This document shows, in pieces, positions 8,720-19,100 of a DNA stretch of 64,000 bases. Origin of the DNA: CAZUGH01 sp964619785 (GTDB taxonomy: Bacteria > Bacillota > Clostridia > Lachnospirales > Lachnospiraceae). The stretch spans positions 1-64,000 of the forward strand of contig CAZUGH010000004.1 of assembly GCA_964619785.1 (NCBI GenBank), given 5' to 3'. Each line of letters starts with the position of its first letter. Position 1 is the first letter of the stretch. The notes beneath the pieces were generated by a model. The model was not told where the DNA came from and searched no databases. It saw nothing but the letters and a program-made list of their open reading frames with translations. The position numbers were made by a program, and so were the translations under genes.

Positions 8720-11700
8720 CTATTTAAACTGGAACCATTTCATATCAAATTTGCTACCTGGCAGGAATATGAAGTTGACTTTGCATTTTCCCTTAATATT
8801 CTCAAGTGGATATGTTTTCTCTACATAATCCTCTGTATATGGGAATTCCACAATCTGATTTAGCTCTTCATCATCTGAATAGAAGCGGATATGAATGGTA
8901 TTCATGTCAATCTGTGAGTGCCCACATATTGTAATGGCTGATAAACCATTTTCTCCAAAATCCATGTTTTCATATTCAAGAGTTACATTATTACCGATGC
9001 TTGTGATGGCATCTTCCTCAATCTGGAACATATCACCTGTGATTCGCGTGTTCTCTGTAGCAGGTATCGGCGCATATGCCTTCTCAATCTTAGTAAAGCG
9101 AAATCCTTGAATCGACATTTTAATCTCAGGCTCTACAACGATACTTACTGTGCAAGTTCCTCGGAGACGTTTGGATAGAGTAAAGGTATTCTCCTGATAA
9201 TGATTATACCAACTCTTGGCACGATAGATATCCTTCATCAACATGGTGCCGCCTTCTTCAGGAATGCCCTCCCATACTTCGACAGGAACCTGGTCACTAA
9301 ATGAGAAAATAGGTAGCGTAATCTCATCCGAACCATAGTCTCCAAAGTCAACGTTCTCGAAAGTGAGACAGGTTCTGGCATTGCTTGTGATGTACACACC
9401 ACCTTGGAAACTGAGCTTGGCTTCATAGTTGCAATTGGAGTATTGAATTCCAGAGACAAGACCATAAGGGTCGAGTGTAGCGCGTCCCATCCCTGTGATA
9501 TCAAATTCAAGTTCTGATAATACCTCAGCGTGGTCACGACCATTATTGGCGGTGCAGCAGAGGCGAAATTCACCATCACCTAATGCGGTCAGCTTGGCGG
9601 TGTTACCGATTGTCTCAATCTTGACACAGTTACTTTCGATACCATCTAAGGTCAAAGCTTGGAAGCTAATATCTGTTAAGGTAGCATTGGCCGGACGAAT
9701 GATAGCTTCTATGGTGGCTGTCTGGTGGTCGACATCAAGATGATTGGTGCCTAGGTTCTTAAGCTCAATCTTACGAACAGGAACTTCGTCATTAGGCTGT
9801 GAGGGTTGATTCTTCATCGAGCAAGATAGCCCTTCGGGAACCTTGGCAGGCTCTGCTGTGAGAGTCAGGCTAGCTGCCTGTAAACCGGGAGAGGTGATGT
9901 TGATCTGAATCTCTCCGGGAATATCTTTGGCAGCTACGATAGCAAGAAGCTTACCAGAGAATAATTTACGATTCGTTCCTTTATACTGCTCAAAATCACT
10001 ACTGTCTCCATTATCAAGACCCACGAGACGGCCGGCGCCACTTACCTCAACGTTCATGCGGCTTCTGCCGTTGGCGACATAATGACCGTCGGAATCTAGC
10101 GTTTCAATTGTAACGAAGATTAGGTCCCTACCATCGGCATGGCAAACGGATTTGTCTGGCGTTGCGATGATGGTTGCAGGATCCTCGAAAGATTGCTGAA
10201 TATCGGTTGCGATAATCTGATCATTTTCATCATATGCGACAGCTTTTAATGTACCTTTAGAATAAGGAATCTGCCATTTGCCACTACATTCTAATCCTTT
10301 TTCATGGTCATGATGGAAGACGCCAAGCGACTTGTCATTGAAAAATACTTCGGTCTTTGGTGCGTTAGAATAGGCACGAATATCAATGAGCTGTCCCTCG
10401 TTCCAATCCCAATAAGGGAGAAGATGAACCATAGGTGCTTTTTTATAATCCGTCCATTCTGCCTGATAGACATAATAAGTATCCTTCTCAAAGCCGGCAG
10501 TGTCGACCTGACCAAAGAACGAATTCTTAGAAAAATAAGGTGTTGGCTCGCCGATATAATCCCATCCACTCCATACGTATTGTCCAAAGCAGAATTTGTG
10601 GTCTCTGTCCTTAACGATGGTGTCCATAGAATCTTTGGCACCCCAGTTCGAGGTACAGTTGCCAAGTGAAGAACATTGGTTATCAATATAAGTCAGAAGA
10701 CGATTGCTAGCAGGGAAGTGATAGATGCCTCGACTCTGTACAGAGGCACAGGTCTCACTTCCAAATATATTCCAGTCAGGATGCTTCTCGTGATGCTCAT
10801 CATAGAGATGTTCCATATAGTTATAACCAACAACATCAATCTCTTGCGCACAGAGCTGTGCATTTTCCCATTCGATATAATTCGAGCCAAGTCCGGTGAA
10901 GGCATTACAACGAGAATCGAGTTCACGAACAGCGCCGTGTAACATCTTAGTTACTTCGATGCCACGTTCATAATGAGTATCATGAATTTCATTACCGATT
11001 CCCCAGATAATGAGGCTGGCATGATTACGGTCGCGACGAATCCAACTTGTCAGATCCTTTTTCCACCACTCTTTGAAGAAATTGCCATAATCATAATCTG
11101 TTTTGCAACTTTCCCACATATCGAAGCTTTCCGAATAGATTAGAACACCCATCTCATCTGCTAAATCCATCAACTCAACAGATGGCATATTGTGTGCCGT
11201 ACGAATCGAATTTACACCCATGTTCTGCATGGATTGAATCTGGCGACGGATTGCTTCTTTATTGACAGCAGCACCGAGTGAGCCCAAATCATGATGTAAG
11301 CAGACACCGTGAATCTTGACGTGGCGACCATTTAGCAAAAAGCCCTGATTGGAATCGAAAGCAATTGTACGGAAACCAACACGTTGTGTGATGGCATCGA
11401 GGACCTTGCCGCCCACGATTAATTCGGTTGTCAATGTATATAGATTCGGTGAATCGATATCCCAGATGGCAGGACATTTAACATGTATCGTTTGCTTATT
11501 TACGTTATGATTTTCATAGGAGAAGGTATCCTCGCCAGAAGAAACTATTTCATCTTGGCTATCCTTCAAGGTATGACGAATTGTTGCGGATACATTTGCC
11601 TGACTCACGCATTCTGTATCAATGAGTAAGTCCCACTCATCATCGTGTTGAACGGTAGAGACATATGTACCATCAAAAGCAAGTCGTGTATTCGGCTTCT

Positions 11701-12118
11701 GGATCAACCACACGTTACGGTAGATACCAGAACCGGGATACCATCGGCTGTTAGGAAGTTGGTAGACTCCACAGACATAGATTGTATTTTCCCCTTCTTG
11801 TAAATGGTCAGTCAGCTCTACATCAAATGTGGAATAACCATAAGGCCATTCAAAAATCTGCTTGCCATTGAGATAAATCGTTGTATTCATATATACACCT
11901 TCAAAGCGTAGGAAAATGCTATGCTCAGCAGGTGTTGTGATGGAAAAGGTCTTCTTGTAGCACGTAACAGCTTCCTCATAGAGATTCTCTGCGTCATAAA
12001 TCATCCAGTCGTGAGGAATATCGACATCTTGCCAGTCTGTCTGATTCGTGAGTGTCTCAAAGTCAGTGCCAATCGGTGATTTACGAAAGGACCATCCCTT
12101 ATTAAATAGTTGTTTCAC
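8720..12118 (-). CDS. Glycoside hydrolase family 2, beta-galactosidase-like
   Basis: A large retaining exo-glycosidase (1132 aa). In order: sugar-binding jelly roll (about 1-175), Ig-like beta-sandwich (about 180-285), TIM barrel (about 290-600), then several C-terminal beta domains. The general acid/base is Glu377 in GIGNEIHD and the nucleophile is Glu455 in FGSETCAS, the usual GH2 pair. No signal peptide is seen, so it acts on imported oligosaccharides in the cytoplasm. Start is GTG, with GAGGAA eight bases before it. Beta-galactosidase is the likeliest activity, but GH2 members with such C-terminal domains also cleave other beta-glycosides. The AraC gene follows on the same strand; no transporter is adjacent. 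Confidence 0.88.
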   Translation of the reverse strand: MKQLFNKGWSFRKSPIGTDFETLTNQTDWQDVDIPHDWMIYDAENLYEEAVTCYKKTFSITTPAEHSIFLRFEGVYMNTTIYLNGKQIFEWPYGYSTFDVELTDHLQEGENTIYVCGVYQLPNSRWYPGSGIYRNVWLIQKPNTRLAFDGTYVSTVQHDDEWDLLIDTECVSQANVSATIRHTLKDSQDEIVSSGEDTFSYENHNVNKQTIHVKCPAIWDIDSPNLYTLTTELIVGGKVLDAITQRVGFRTIAFDSNQGFLLNGRHVKIHGVCLHHDLGSLGAAVNKEAIRRQIQSMQNMGVNSIRTAHNMPSVELMDLADEMGVLIYSESFDMWESCKTDYDYGNFFKEWWKKDLTSWIRRDRNHASLIIWGIGNEIHDTHYERGIEVTKMLHGAVRELDSRCNAFTGLGSNYIEWENAQLCAQEIDVVGYNYMEHLYDEHHEKHPDWNIFGSETCASVQSRGIYHFPASNRLLTYIDNQCSSLGNCTSNWGAKDSMDTIVKDRDHKFCFGQYVWSGWDYIGEPTPYFSKNSFFGQVDTAGFEKDTYYVYQAEWTDYKKAPMVHLLPYWDWNEGQLIDIRAYSNAPKTEVFFNDKSLGVFHHDHEKGLECSGKWQIPYSKGTLKAVAYDENDQIIATDIQQSFEDPATIIATPDKSVCHADGRDLIFVTIETLDSDGHYVANGRSRMNVEVSGAGRLVGLDNGDSSDFEQYKGTNRKLFSGKLLAIVAAKDIPGEIQINITSPGLQAASLTLTAEPAKVPEGLSCSMKNQPSQPNDEVPVRKIELKNLGTNHLDVDHQTATIEAIIRPANATLTDISFQALTLDGIESNCVKIETIGNTAKLTALGDGEFRLCCTANNGRDHAEVLSELEFDITGMGRATLDPYGLVSGIQYSNCNYEAKLSFQGGVYITSNARTCLTFENVDFGDYGSDEITLPIFSFSDQVPVEVWEGIPEEGGTMLMKDIYRAKSWYNHYQENTFTLSKRLRGTCTVSIVVEPEIKMSIQGFRFTKIEKAYAPIPATENTRITGDMFQIEEDAITSIGNNVTLEYENMDFGENGLSAITICGHSQIDMNTIHIRFYSDDEELNQIVEFPYTEDYVEKTYPLENIKGKCKVNFIFLPGSKFDMKWFQFK

Positions 12119-12183
12119 AGTGTGTTTCCTCCAGTCTTAGCGTCTTGTTGACGAGTCTAATATAATTATTTTAACGGATTCCT

Positions 12184-12212
12184 TTGACATGTGCAATGGA
12201 GTTTTCTATACT
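12184..12212 (+). promoter_or_regulatory. Sigma-A type promoter of the HD hydrolase gene
   Basis: TTGACA (12184-12189), a 17-base spacer and TATACT (12207-12212) give a near-consensus promoter. The predicted start of transcription, about 12219, rules out any translation start upstream of it. Confidence 0.8.
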
Positions 12213-12262
12213 ATAAGAAAGAAATGTATTTTGTGAAGATTTATATAAGAAATGGAGAAAAT

Positions 12263-13483
12263 GTGAACCATATGACATTACGTTATCATCAGATTTCAAA
12301 GGAATTATCAGAAAGAATTGAGACAGACCGAAGGCAGGGAACCATTCCACAGGTTGGCTTTCGTGAGGAAGAGGTAGTGCGACGTGTCCAGGATAAAGAC
12401 AAGGCTTCGATTCACCGACCGGCCTTTGTTCGTGATATTGAGAAAATTATGCACTGTCCGTATTACAATCGTTATACAGATAAGACGCAGGTGCTTTCGT
12501 TTTATCGTAATGATGATATCTCTAGGCGTGCGTTGCATGTGCAGTTGGTATCTCGCATTGCTAGAAACATAGGTAAGGTGCTTGGACTTAATCAGGATTT
12601 GATTGAAGCAATGGCACTCGGGCATGACATTGGGCATACACCATTTGGCCATGCGGGTGAGAGAATTTTGAGCGAGATTTATCAAGGTGAGACGGGGCGT
12701 GCATTTAACCATAATGTACATAGCGTGAGAGTGTTAGATGGAATTTTTGCTAGAAATATTTCGCTTCAGACACTGGATGGAATTCTATGTCATAATGGGG
12801 AATTTGCGATGAAAGAGTATCGACCAAAGCCACTAGATGGATTTGCGGAATTTGATCGCGAGATGGAAGAGGCATATGTGAATCAAAAGTCGATTGGTCG
12901 GTTGATACCATCTACATTAGAAGCCTGTGTTGTGAGAATCTGCGATATGATTGCCTATCTTGGAAAGGACAGACAGGATGCTGTCTGCGCAGGGATTCCA
13001 ATTCCTGAGGACGCTTTTACAAGGGGCGAGATTGGTGTGGAAAATGCAGAGATGATTAACAATCTGACAGTTAATATCATCGAGAACAGTTATGGCAAGA
13101 ATTATATTATGTTAGATGATGAATACTATCAGGCACTAAAGGTCGCAAAAGAAGAAAACTATCACTATATTTACTTTAATGAACAGGTGGATAAGGAGTA
13201 TAATGAGAATATACGACCAATGTTCGAGATGATGTATGAGAGATTTCTTCATGACTTAAAGGAAGGAAATCGGGAATCTATAATCTATCGTCATCACATT
13301 GAGTACGTGAATCAATATCGGGGATATTATGTGAAGGATGATCCCTATGAGGCACATGAGAAGAACCAGATTGTGGTAGACTATCTAGCGAGTATGACGG
13401 ATGATTACTTTATTGATTTGTTTCACTATATTTTCCCTGAAAGTAAATATCAAGTTCATTATGTACCATATTTTACGGAGTGA
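12263..13483 (+). CDS. HD-domain phosphohydrolase, dGTPase-like
   Basis: The protein has the metal-binding HD signature of deoxynucleoside triphosphate triphosphohydrolases: SRIARNIG followed by ALGHDIGHTPFGHAGE, and later the CDMIAYLGKD motif carrying the last Asp ligand. Enzymes of this kind hydrolyse dGTP or other dNTPs to the nucleoside and triphosphate. The start is uncertain: I take the GTG at 12263 with GGAG five bases before it (406 aa), because the ATG nine bases later is too far from that site; an ATG at 12224 has only a weak site. The promoter upstream makes this a monocistronic unit or one shared with the GNAT gene 13 bases downstream. Confidence 0.78.
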   Translation: MNHMTLRYHQISKELSERIETDRRQGTIPQVGFREEEVVRRVQDKDKASIHRPAFVRDIEKIMHCPYYNRYTDKTQVLSFYRNDDISRRALHVQLVSRIARNIGKVLGLNQDLIEAMALGHDIGHTPFGHAGERILSEIYQGETGRAFNHNVHSVRVLDGIFARNISLQTLDGILCHNGEFAMKEYRPKPLDGFAEFDREMEEAYVNQKSIGRLIPSTLEACVVRICDMIAYLGKDRQDAVCAGIPIPEDAFTRGEIGVENAEMINNLTVNIIENSYGKNYIMLDDEYYQALKVAKEENYHYIYFNEQVDKEYNENIRPMFEMMYERFLHDLKEGNRESIIYRHHIEYVNQYRGYYVKDDPYEAHEKNQIVVDYLASMTDDYFIDLFHYIFPESKYQVHYVPYFTE

Positions 13484-13496
13484 GGTTAGTTCGTGT

Positions 13497-13967
13497 ATGC
13501 AGATATGTAAATTACAACCCAAAGACATTGACCAGGCGATGAGATTGGTGAAGACGGTATTTGACCAATATGATGCGGTCGATTATCCACCACTTGGCAG
13601 AAAGACATTTTATCATTTTATCAGCCCAGACAATATACTTCAGATGATGCAGTCGGGTGAGATGTACCTATACGGTGCTTACGTGGCTAATCAGCTAGCT
13701 GGGGTGATTGCTGTCCGGAGTGTACAGCATATTAGTTTGTTATTTGTGAGAGAGGAATACCAGAAGCAGGGAGTTGCGAAAGGGCTTGTGGCAATGGTGA
13801 AGTGCAAGTATACTAATCAAAAGTTAGAGAAACCAAGCTTGACGGTGAATGCATCACCGTATGCTGTTGAGATTTATAAAAAAATGGGATTTGAGCCGTT
13901 GCAGGGAGAACTTGAAAAGGATGGAATTCGTTTTACACCGATGGAATATCGTTTGATTCCCTCATAA
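13497..13967 (+). CDS. GNAT-family N-acetyltransferase
   Basis: The fold elements of a GCN5-related acetyltransferase are visible in 156 aa: beta4 ISLLFVREEY, followed by the acetyl-CoA pyrophosphate loop QKQGVAKGL, then the C-terminal VEIYKKMGFEPL. These enzymes move acetyl from CoA to an amine of a small molecule or protein; the acceptor is unknown. The ATG chosen has GGAGTGAGG upstream at about 11 bases; earlier in-frame starts lie inside the HD gene. Its last codons and stop form the first unit of the 33-bp tandem repeat that follows. Confidence 0.8.
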   Translation: MQICKLQPKDIDQAMRLVKTVFDQYDAVDYPPLGRKTFYHFISPDNILQMMQSGEMYLYGAYVANQLAGVIAVRSVQHISLLFVREEYQKQGVAKGLVAMVKCKYTNQKLEKPSLTVNASPYAVEIYKKMGFEPLQGELEKDGIRFTPMEYRLIPS

Positions 13968-14055
13968 AAGTGTAATGCATGAACGATAATTCCCTCATAA
14001 AAGTGTGATGAATGGGCGGTAATTCCCTCATAAAAGTGTTGTAAAAGTGGAAAAA
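13957..14055. repeat. 33-bp tandem repeat, three units
   Basis: TTCCCTCATAAAAGTGT begins at 13957, 13990 and 14023, an exact 33-base period; the rest of each unit is less conserved. The first unit contains the GNAT stop codon, so the array probably arose by duplication of the 3' end of that gene. It runs into the promoter of the truncated ATPase. Spacing and unit size do not fit a CRISPR array, because the variable part is only 16 bases and no cas gene is present. Confidence 0.75.
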
Positions 14056-14066
14056 TCGTTTATAAT
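14039..14066 (+). promoter_or_regulatory. Promoter-like sequence abutting a beheaded gene
   Basis: TTGTAA (14039-14044), a 16-base spacer and a perfect TATAAT (14061-14066). The predicted transcription start falls at about the first surviving codons of the ATPase, leaving no room for a leader, ribosome site or start codon. Confidence 0.5.
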
Positions 14067-14069
14067 AAG

Positions 14070-15335
14070 GGGTGCAGACAAGTAGGGAAAACTGAATCAA
14101 TCAGTTTGTTTGGGAAAGAAAATTATGAAAGTGTTATATGTATTAATTTTGTTGAAGAGCCTAAATATAAAATGATAACAGAGGATGGATATGGGGTAGC
14201 GGATATTATCAAAAATATCTCCAGAATAGACCCGCAGAAGAGATTCATCGAGGGCAATACATTGATTTTCTTTGATGAATTGCAAGAATTTCCAGATATC
14301 GCAACATCATTGAAGTTTTTCAAAATAGATGGGCGCTTTGATGTGATTTGTAGTGGTTCACTATTTGGAATAAGTTATAAAAGAATTGAAAGTAACAGTG
14401 TGGGATATAAAACGGATTATCATATGTATTCATTGGATTTTGAGGAATTTTTATGGGCAAAAGGATACCAAGAAGATTTTATCGAAGATTTATATCAACA
14501 CATGAGAGAACACAAGTCACTCAATCAAATCATGATGGATACGTGTTCAAAACTGTTTTTGGATTATTGTATTTTGGGTGGGATGCCAGCAGTAGTTCGG
14601 GATTATATTGAACGAGACACCTTTGAGGGATCTTTAGAAACACAGAGACAGTTGGTTTTTGATTACAAAGAAGATATAAGAAAGTACGCAGATGGAATGG
14701 ATCAGACAAGAATAATCAATATCTTTGACCATATTCCAGTTCAACTAGCAAAGGAGAATAAAAAGTTTCAAATCTCAAAAGTGGCATCAGGAGCACGGTA
14801 TAAGGATTATCGTGGTGGAATTGAATGGCTGAAAGATGCAGAGGTTATTCATCTTTGTTATTGTCTACAGGAACCGCGATTACCATTAAAGGGAAATTAT
14901 AACGATAAAAAGATGAAGCTGTATTTTGCAGATAATGGATTATTAGTAGCCATGTTAGATGATGAAGCCCAAGAGGATTTGAGAGCAAACAAAAATATGA
15001 ATGTCTATAAAGGGGCTTTGTATGAAAATATAGTGGGTGAAGCATTAGTGAAGAGTGGCTATGATTTATATTACTATAAAAAAGATAATTCTACTTTAGA
15101 GGAAGATTTTTTTGTGCGAACGCAGGAATATTTGGTTCCCATAGAAGTAAAAGCGACAAATGGAAGAACGAAATCATTGCGAAATCTTATTCAAAGTGAG
15201 AATTTCTCGGATATTCGTTTTGGAATTAAGCTAGTAGGTGGAAATATTGGTTATAATGATAAGATTGTTACATTTCCATATTTTTGCACTTTTTTGTTGA
15301 AAAGATATTTGAAAGAAAATTGGAGAACTATATGA
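14070..15335 (+). pseudogene. DUF4143-family ATPase lacking its 5' end
   Basis: This family joins a P-loop ATPase to a C-terminal DUF4143 nuclease-like domain; its members are often found in accessory regions. The reading frame resumes at 14070 with GCRQVGKTES, the Walker A loop, but there is no start codon between this and the stop at 14031; the roughly 30-40 residues normally before Walker A are missing. The Walker B region LIFFDELQEF and the C-terminal EEDFFVRTQEYLVPIEVKA (PD-(D/E)xK-like) are intact. A TTG at 14106 could start translation but lacks a ribosome site and would lose Walker A. I take it as a truncated, probably dead gene or a local assembly error. Its end carries the ribosome site of srtB. 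Confidence 0.7.
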
Positions 15336-16102
15336 AGAAACGAATATATAATGTGTTAATTGTTGTGTTTGCAGTCATTTTCCTCGTGAGTGCGGGGTGT
15401 CTGGTGCGATACTATTATCAGGCACATGAGACTAAGTCAGAGATGGATGAATTGCGTGAGATGAAGGAAGAGAGTAAGTCGCAGAACAATGACCATAAGG
15501 CGGAACAGGTGGATGAGCTTCCGGATTTTACGAAATTAAAAAATAAAAATTCAGATATCGCTGGATGGATTCAGATTCAAGGGACAGGGATTGATTATCC
15601 ATTGATGCAGACTCCGAAGGAGGAACAGTATTATCTTCATCGTAACTTTCAGAAAAAGTATGATGCGAATGGCCTGCCATTTTTATCGGGAGAGGCCGAT
15701 GTGGATGATGGGGAAAGTAATCTGTATATCTACGGACATCATATGAAGAGTGGCATGATGTTTGCACCATTACTCAAGTATAAGGACAAGGCGTATTATA
15801 AGAAGCATTCTTTGATTCATATTGATTTTTTGAACCAGAGAAAAGATTATGAGATTGTGGCAGCATTCTATAGTAAGATTTATGCTAAGAAGGATGGTGC
15901 TTTTAAGTTTTATCAGTATAAAGGACATATGGAAGAGGACACATATACGGACTACATAAAGGGGATTGAACAAAACTGTTTATATGAGACAGGGGTCAAG
16001 CCGGTGTATGGTAAGCAGTTGATTACATTGGTTACTTGTAGCTATCATACAGATGACGGAAGATTTGTAGTTGTTGCACAGGAGACAGGGGGAACGATAT
16101 GA
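15332..16102 (+). CDS. srtB: Class B sortase
   Basis: Sortases are membrane-anchored transpeptidases that attach surface proteins to peptidoglycan. Residues about 7-27 form the N-terminal membrane anchor, with the catalytic domain outside. The class B pattern is clear: DIAGWIQIQGTGIDYPLMQ, catalytic His in YGHHMKSG, catalytic Cys236 in TLVTCSYH and Arg244 in DGRFVVV. The ATG overlaps the upstream stop (ATGA) with GGAG before it. No substrate with an obvious NPxTN-type sorting signal was found in the window, so its target is elsewhere. It is translationally coupled to the PAS sensor gene that follows. Confidence 0.9.
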   Translation: MKKRIYNVLIVVFAVIFLVSAGCLVRYYYQAHETKSEMDELREMKEESKSQNNDHKAEQVDELPDFTKLKNKNSDIAGWIQIQGTGIDYPLMQTPKEEQYYLHRNFQKKYDANGLPFLSGEADVDDGESNLYIYGHHMKSGMMFAPLLKYKDKAYYKKHSLIHIDFLNQRKDYEIVAAFYSKIYAKKDGAFKFYQYKGHMEEDTYTDYIKGIEQNCLYETGVKPVYGKQLITLVTCSYHTDDGRFVVVAQETGGTI

Positions 16103-19100
16103 AAGATATGGAGGAACAAGCAAGGGAGATAGCGCAGTGCTTTATTCAATGCTATTTCATGACGACTGAAGCTGGTCAGATTATCGACATGTTGACAGAG
16201 GATGCTACATGGTCAGGATTTCCTGGGGATCCTCGCGTCTACTCGAAACAAGAGATAATAAAACGGCTGAGTGTATTTTTAAAAGATAAGAAGAAAAATC
16301 CGTTACAGATTGCGAGTCAGGAGTATACAATCGTTTCATACAACAATGATATGTATGTAGTGGAGTGCAATGTGAGCGGCTCATATGATGATGGAAATAT
16401 TACAATTCGAAGAAGAATCACATTAACATTGCAAGTAAATGAGGGGCAAATCCCAATTCGATGTGTACAGATAACACCTATTTTGGATAAGGATGATGTA
16501 CAGTATCTTGATAGTCTAGCTCATGAGTCAGACCAATTACAGATTATACGTTCCATCCTGCAATTTGGTATGCTCACTTGTAATTATGATGAGGATTTTA
16601 CCATTCATACGATTGATGACAATCTATGTCGAATGCTTGGCTATACAAGAGAAGAATTGATGAAAAAGTCTCACGGCAAGGCAGGAGAACTAATCTATAG
16701 TGAAGACTATAAAATGGCTATCGCAAATATAAAAAAGAAGTTTGATAATGCAAGCGAATATTCCTGTAAGTACCGTATGGAGAGGAAAGATGGGTCGTTA
16801 ATATGGGTATGGGATTTGGGACTGCGCTCACTGAACCAGGATGGCACGGTTACCATGCGTTGTCTTATTGCCAATATTAATGATCTAATAAGTCTACGTA
16901 AGGAAAGGGATGCCACATTTGAAAATATACCGGGAGGTGTTGCTTATGTTGACATTACCGAGGATGATTTTCAGATACGAGATGCCAATGATAATTTTTT
17001 TGAGATGATTGGTGCCAAGAAAGATATGTATTTGTTAGATGAAGTGCGTTATACGTACCCAGATGATTTACCTTACGTAAAAGAACATCTATGTGGGCAG
17101 GCGAAGCAGCGTAAGCCAATTGATGTAGAATTTCGTGCTAAGGTTCCGAAGGAGAAGAAGATACGATGGTATCGGATGGTGGGACGGTATTATAATCAGA
17201 GAGATGAGAAAACAGAATATCTGTGTATATTGATTGATGTTACCGATCGTAGAGAAGCGGTGTCTCTGTTGGCAATGGAGAAAGAGCGATATCGAATTGC
17301 CATGAGGAGCACGGCAGATATTGTTTATGAATATGTGGTTCAAAAAGATGAACTTACAATATACCCAGGAAAAACTGCACATGAGAAGACCATTGCTGCA
17401 GCAAAAGGAACATATAAGAACTGGCGAGAGGTGCTGTTTGATCACAATCTGATTCATCCAGATGATCGGCAAGTAATCTATAATTTGTTAGAAGTACATG
17501 AGTATTTTACAACAGAGATACGGATTTTGACGGTTGAGCCAGAAACGGAACAGACTAGTTATGAATGGTATCAGATATATGCCACACCGATTTACCATGA
17601 AGATGGTACAATCGATCGCATATTGGGAATCCTTCGTAATGTGGAAGAACAACGTGAATTATCAGCTGTTAGTGATGAAATGAAACAGATTTTTGATATA
17701 CATCTTTCGAACAATTATGAAAGAATTGTCAAGATTGATGTTCGGACAGGTGAGTATAAGCTTTTCTCCAATGAAAATGGTAAGTTTTATGGGTTGGAAA
17801 AAAGCGGATATCAAAAAATAGCAACGGCTAAGATGGCGGAGGAGTTTGTATATCAGGCTGATCGAGAACGCTATATTTCATCGGTTGATATTTCACATGT
17901 AGTTGATTTGTTGAATTCGGGTGAAGAAGAAGTTACGCGATTCTATCGAATTCGAGGTAAAGATGGTTCGTATCGTTGGAAATGCTATCGCTATAGCTAT
18001 TTTGGCATGGACATGGATACAATCGTTATGAATGTTCAGGATGTCCATGATATACGTATGGAAGAACAGAAAAATGAGGAAGCAAACCGACGAATTCTTG
18101 TTGATGCATTAGAGGAAGCGAAGAAGGCAAATGCAACTAGAAAGAATTTTATTACAATGATTACGAAAGAGGTACGTAATCCGCTTCAGCTAGTTCGCGA
18201 GATGAGCAATATTCCTTCGGAAGAATTGAAGGATACGAAGTTAGTAGAGGAGCATCTTGCGCAGATTTCGGATGCAGTGTCCTATATGCTTCGGATTGCT
18301 GATGATCTGACTGAGATTGATCAGATTGATGATGGCAAGATATCGTTTGGACACGAGCCGATGAATCTTCATCTGATGTTACAGGAGATGATAGAAGAAC
18401 AGAATCGTGTAGCAGAGAGTAGCAAAGTTCAGATTATCAGTGAAGTACAACTGATAGAGGGACATACGTATTACGGAGATGCCTTCCGAGTACGACAGGT
18501 TATCGGTAACATGTTAGCCAATAGTGTGCGTTTTTCACCAGACGGTGAGAACGTGGTTGTCAAGATTACAGAAAAAATGCTAGATGACATTAATTCACAA
18601 ATCATGATAGAGGTTGAGGACATGGGTGTTCATGTAAACGAGGACAATTTTGAGCGTGTCTATAGCGAAGATGGCAAGGGGATTTTCCGTGCCAATGGAA
18701 TGTCTGGTGAGAGCACAGGATTTTCCCTGATGCTTTGCAAAGAAATCGTGGAGCTAATGGGTGGTTATATGAAACTCCAATATGGCAATCGCGAGGAAAA
18801 TTATTTTTCACTCATGCTTCCGCTTGAATACAAACAGGAGAGTGGTGTGACGCCTGCTACGGCTATGCCAGTTGCCAAAGAGGAGAAACCTAGTGTGGAC
18901 TTGAGCCCTTATTCTATTTTGCTTGTCCAGAATGAAAATGGGAAGAATCGTCTATTGGGCGCCTTGCTTCGTATCAATGGTGCCAGGGTGGATTTGGCAA
19001 GCACTGCGAGGGAAGCCTTAGCAATATGGAATGTGTATGCAGAAGGAAGTTTTCAAGCAATTTTGGTCGATAGTGTGTTGCCGGATATGGATTGCGGTGA

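Noticed and set aside
10291..10686. Overlapping open frames on both strands inside the GH2 gene
   Set aside because: They fall in the middle of a continuous 1132-codon glycosidase with both catalytic residues in place.
12191..12262. Upstream start for the HD hydrolase
   Set aside because: A start at 12191 lies inside the promoter, before the predicted transcription start.
13957..14055. CRISPR-like array
   Set aside because: Only three units, variable parts of 16 bases that resemble each other, and no cas genes.
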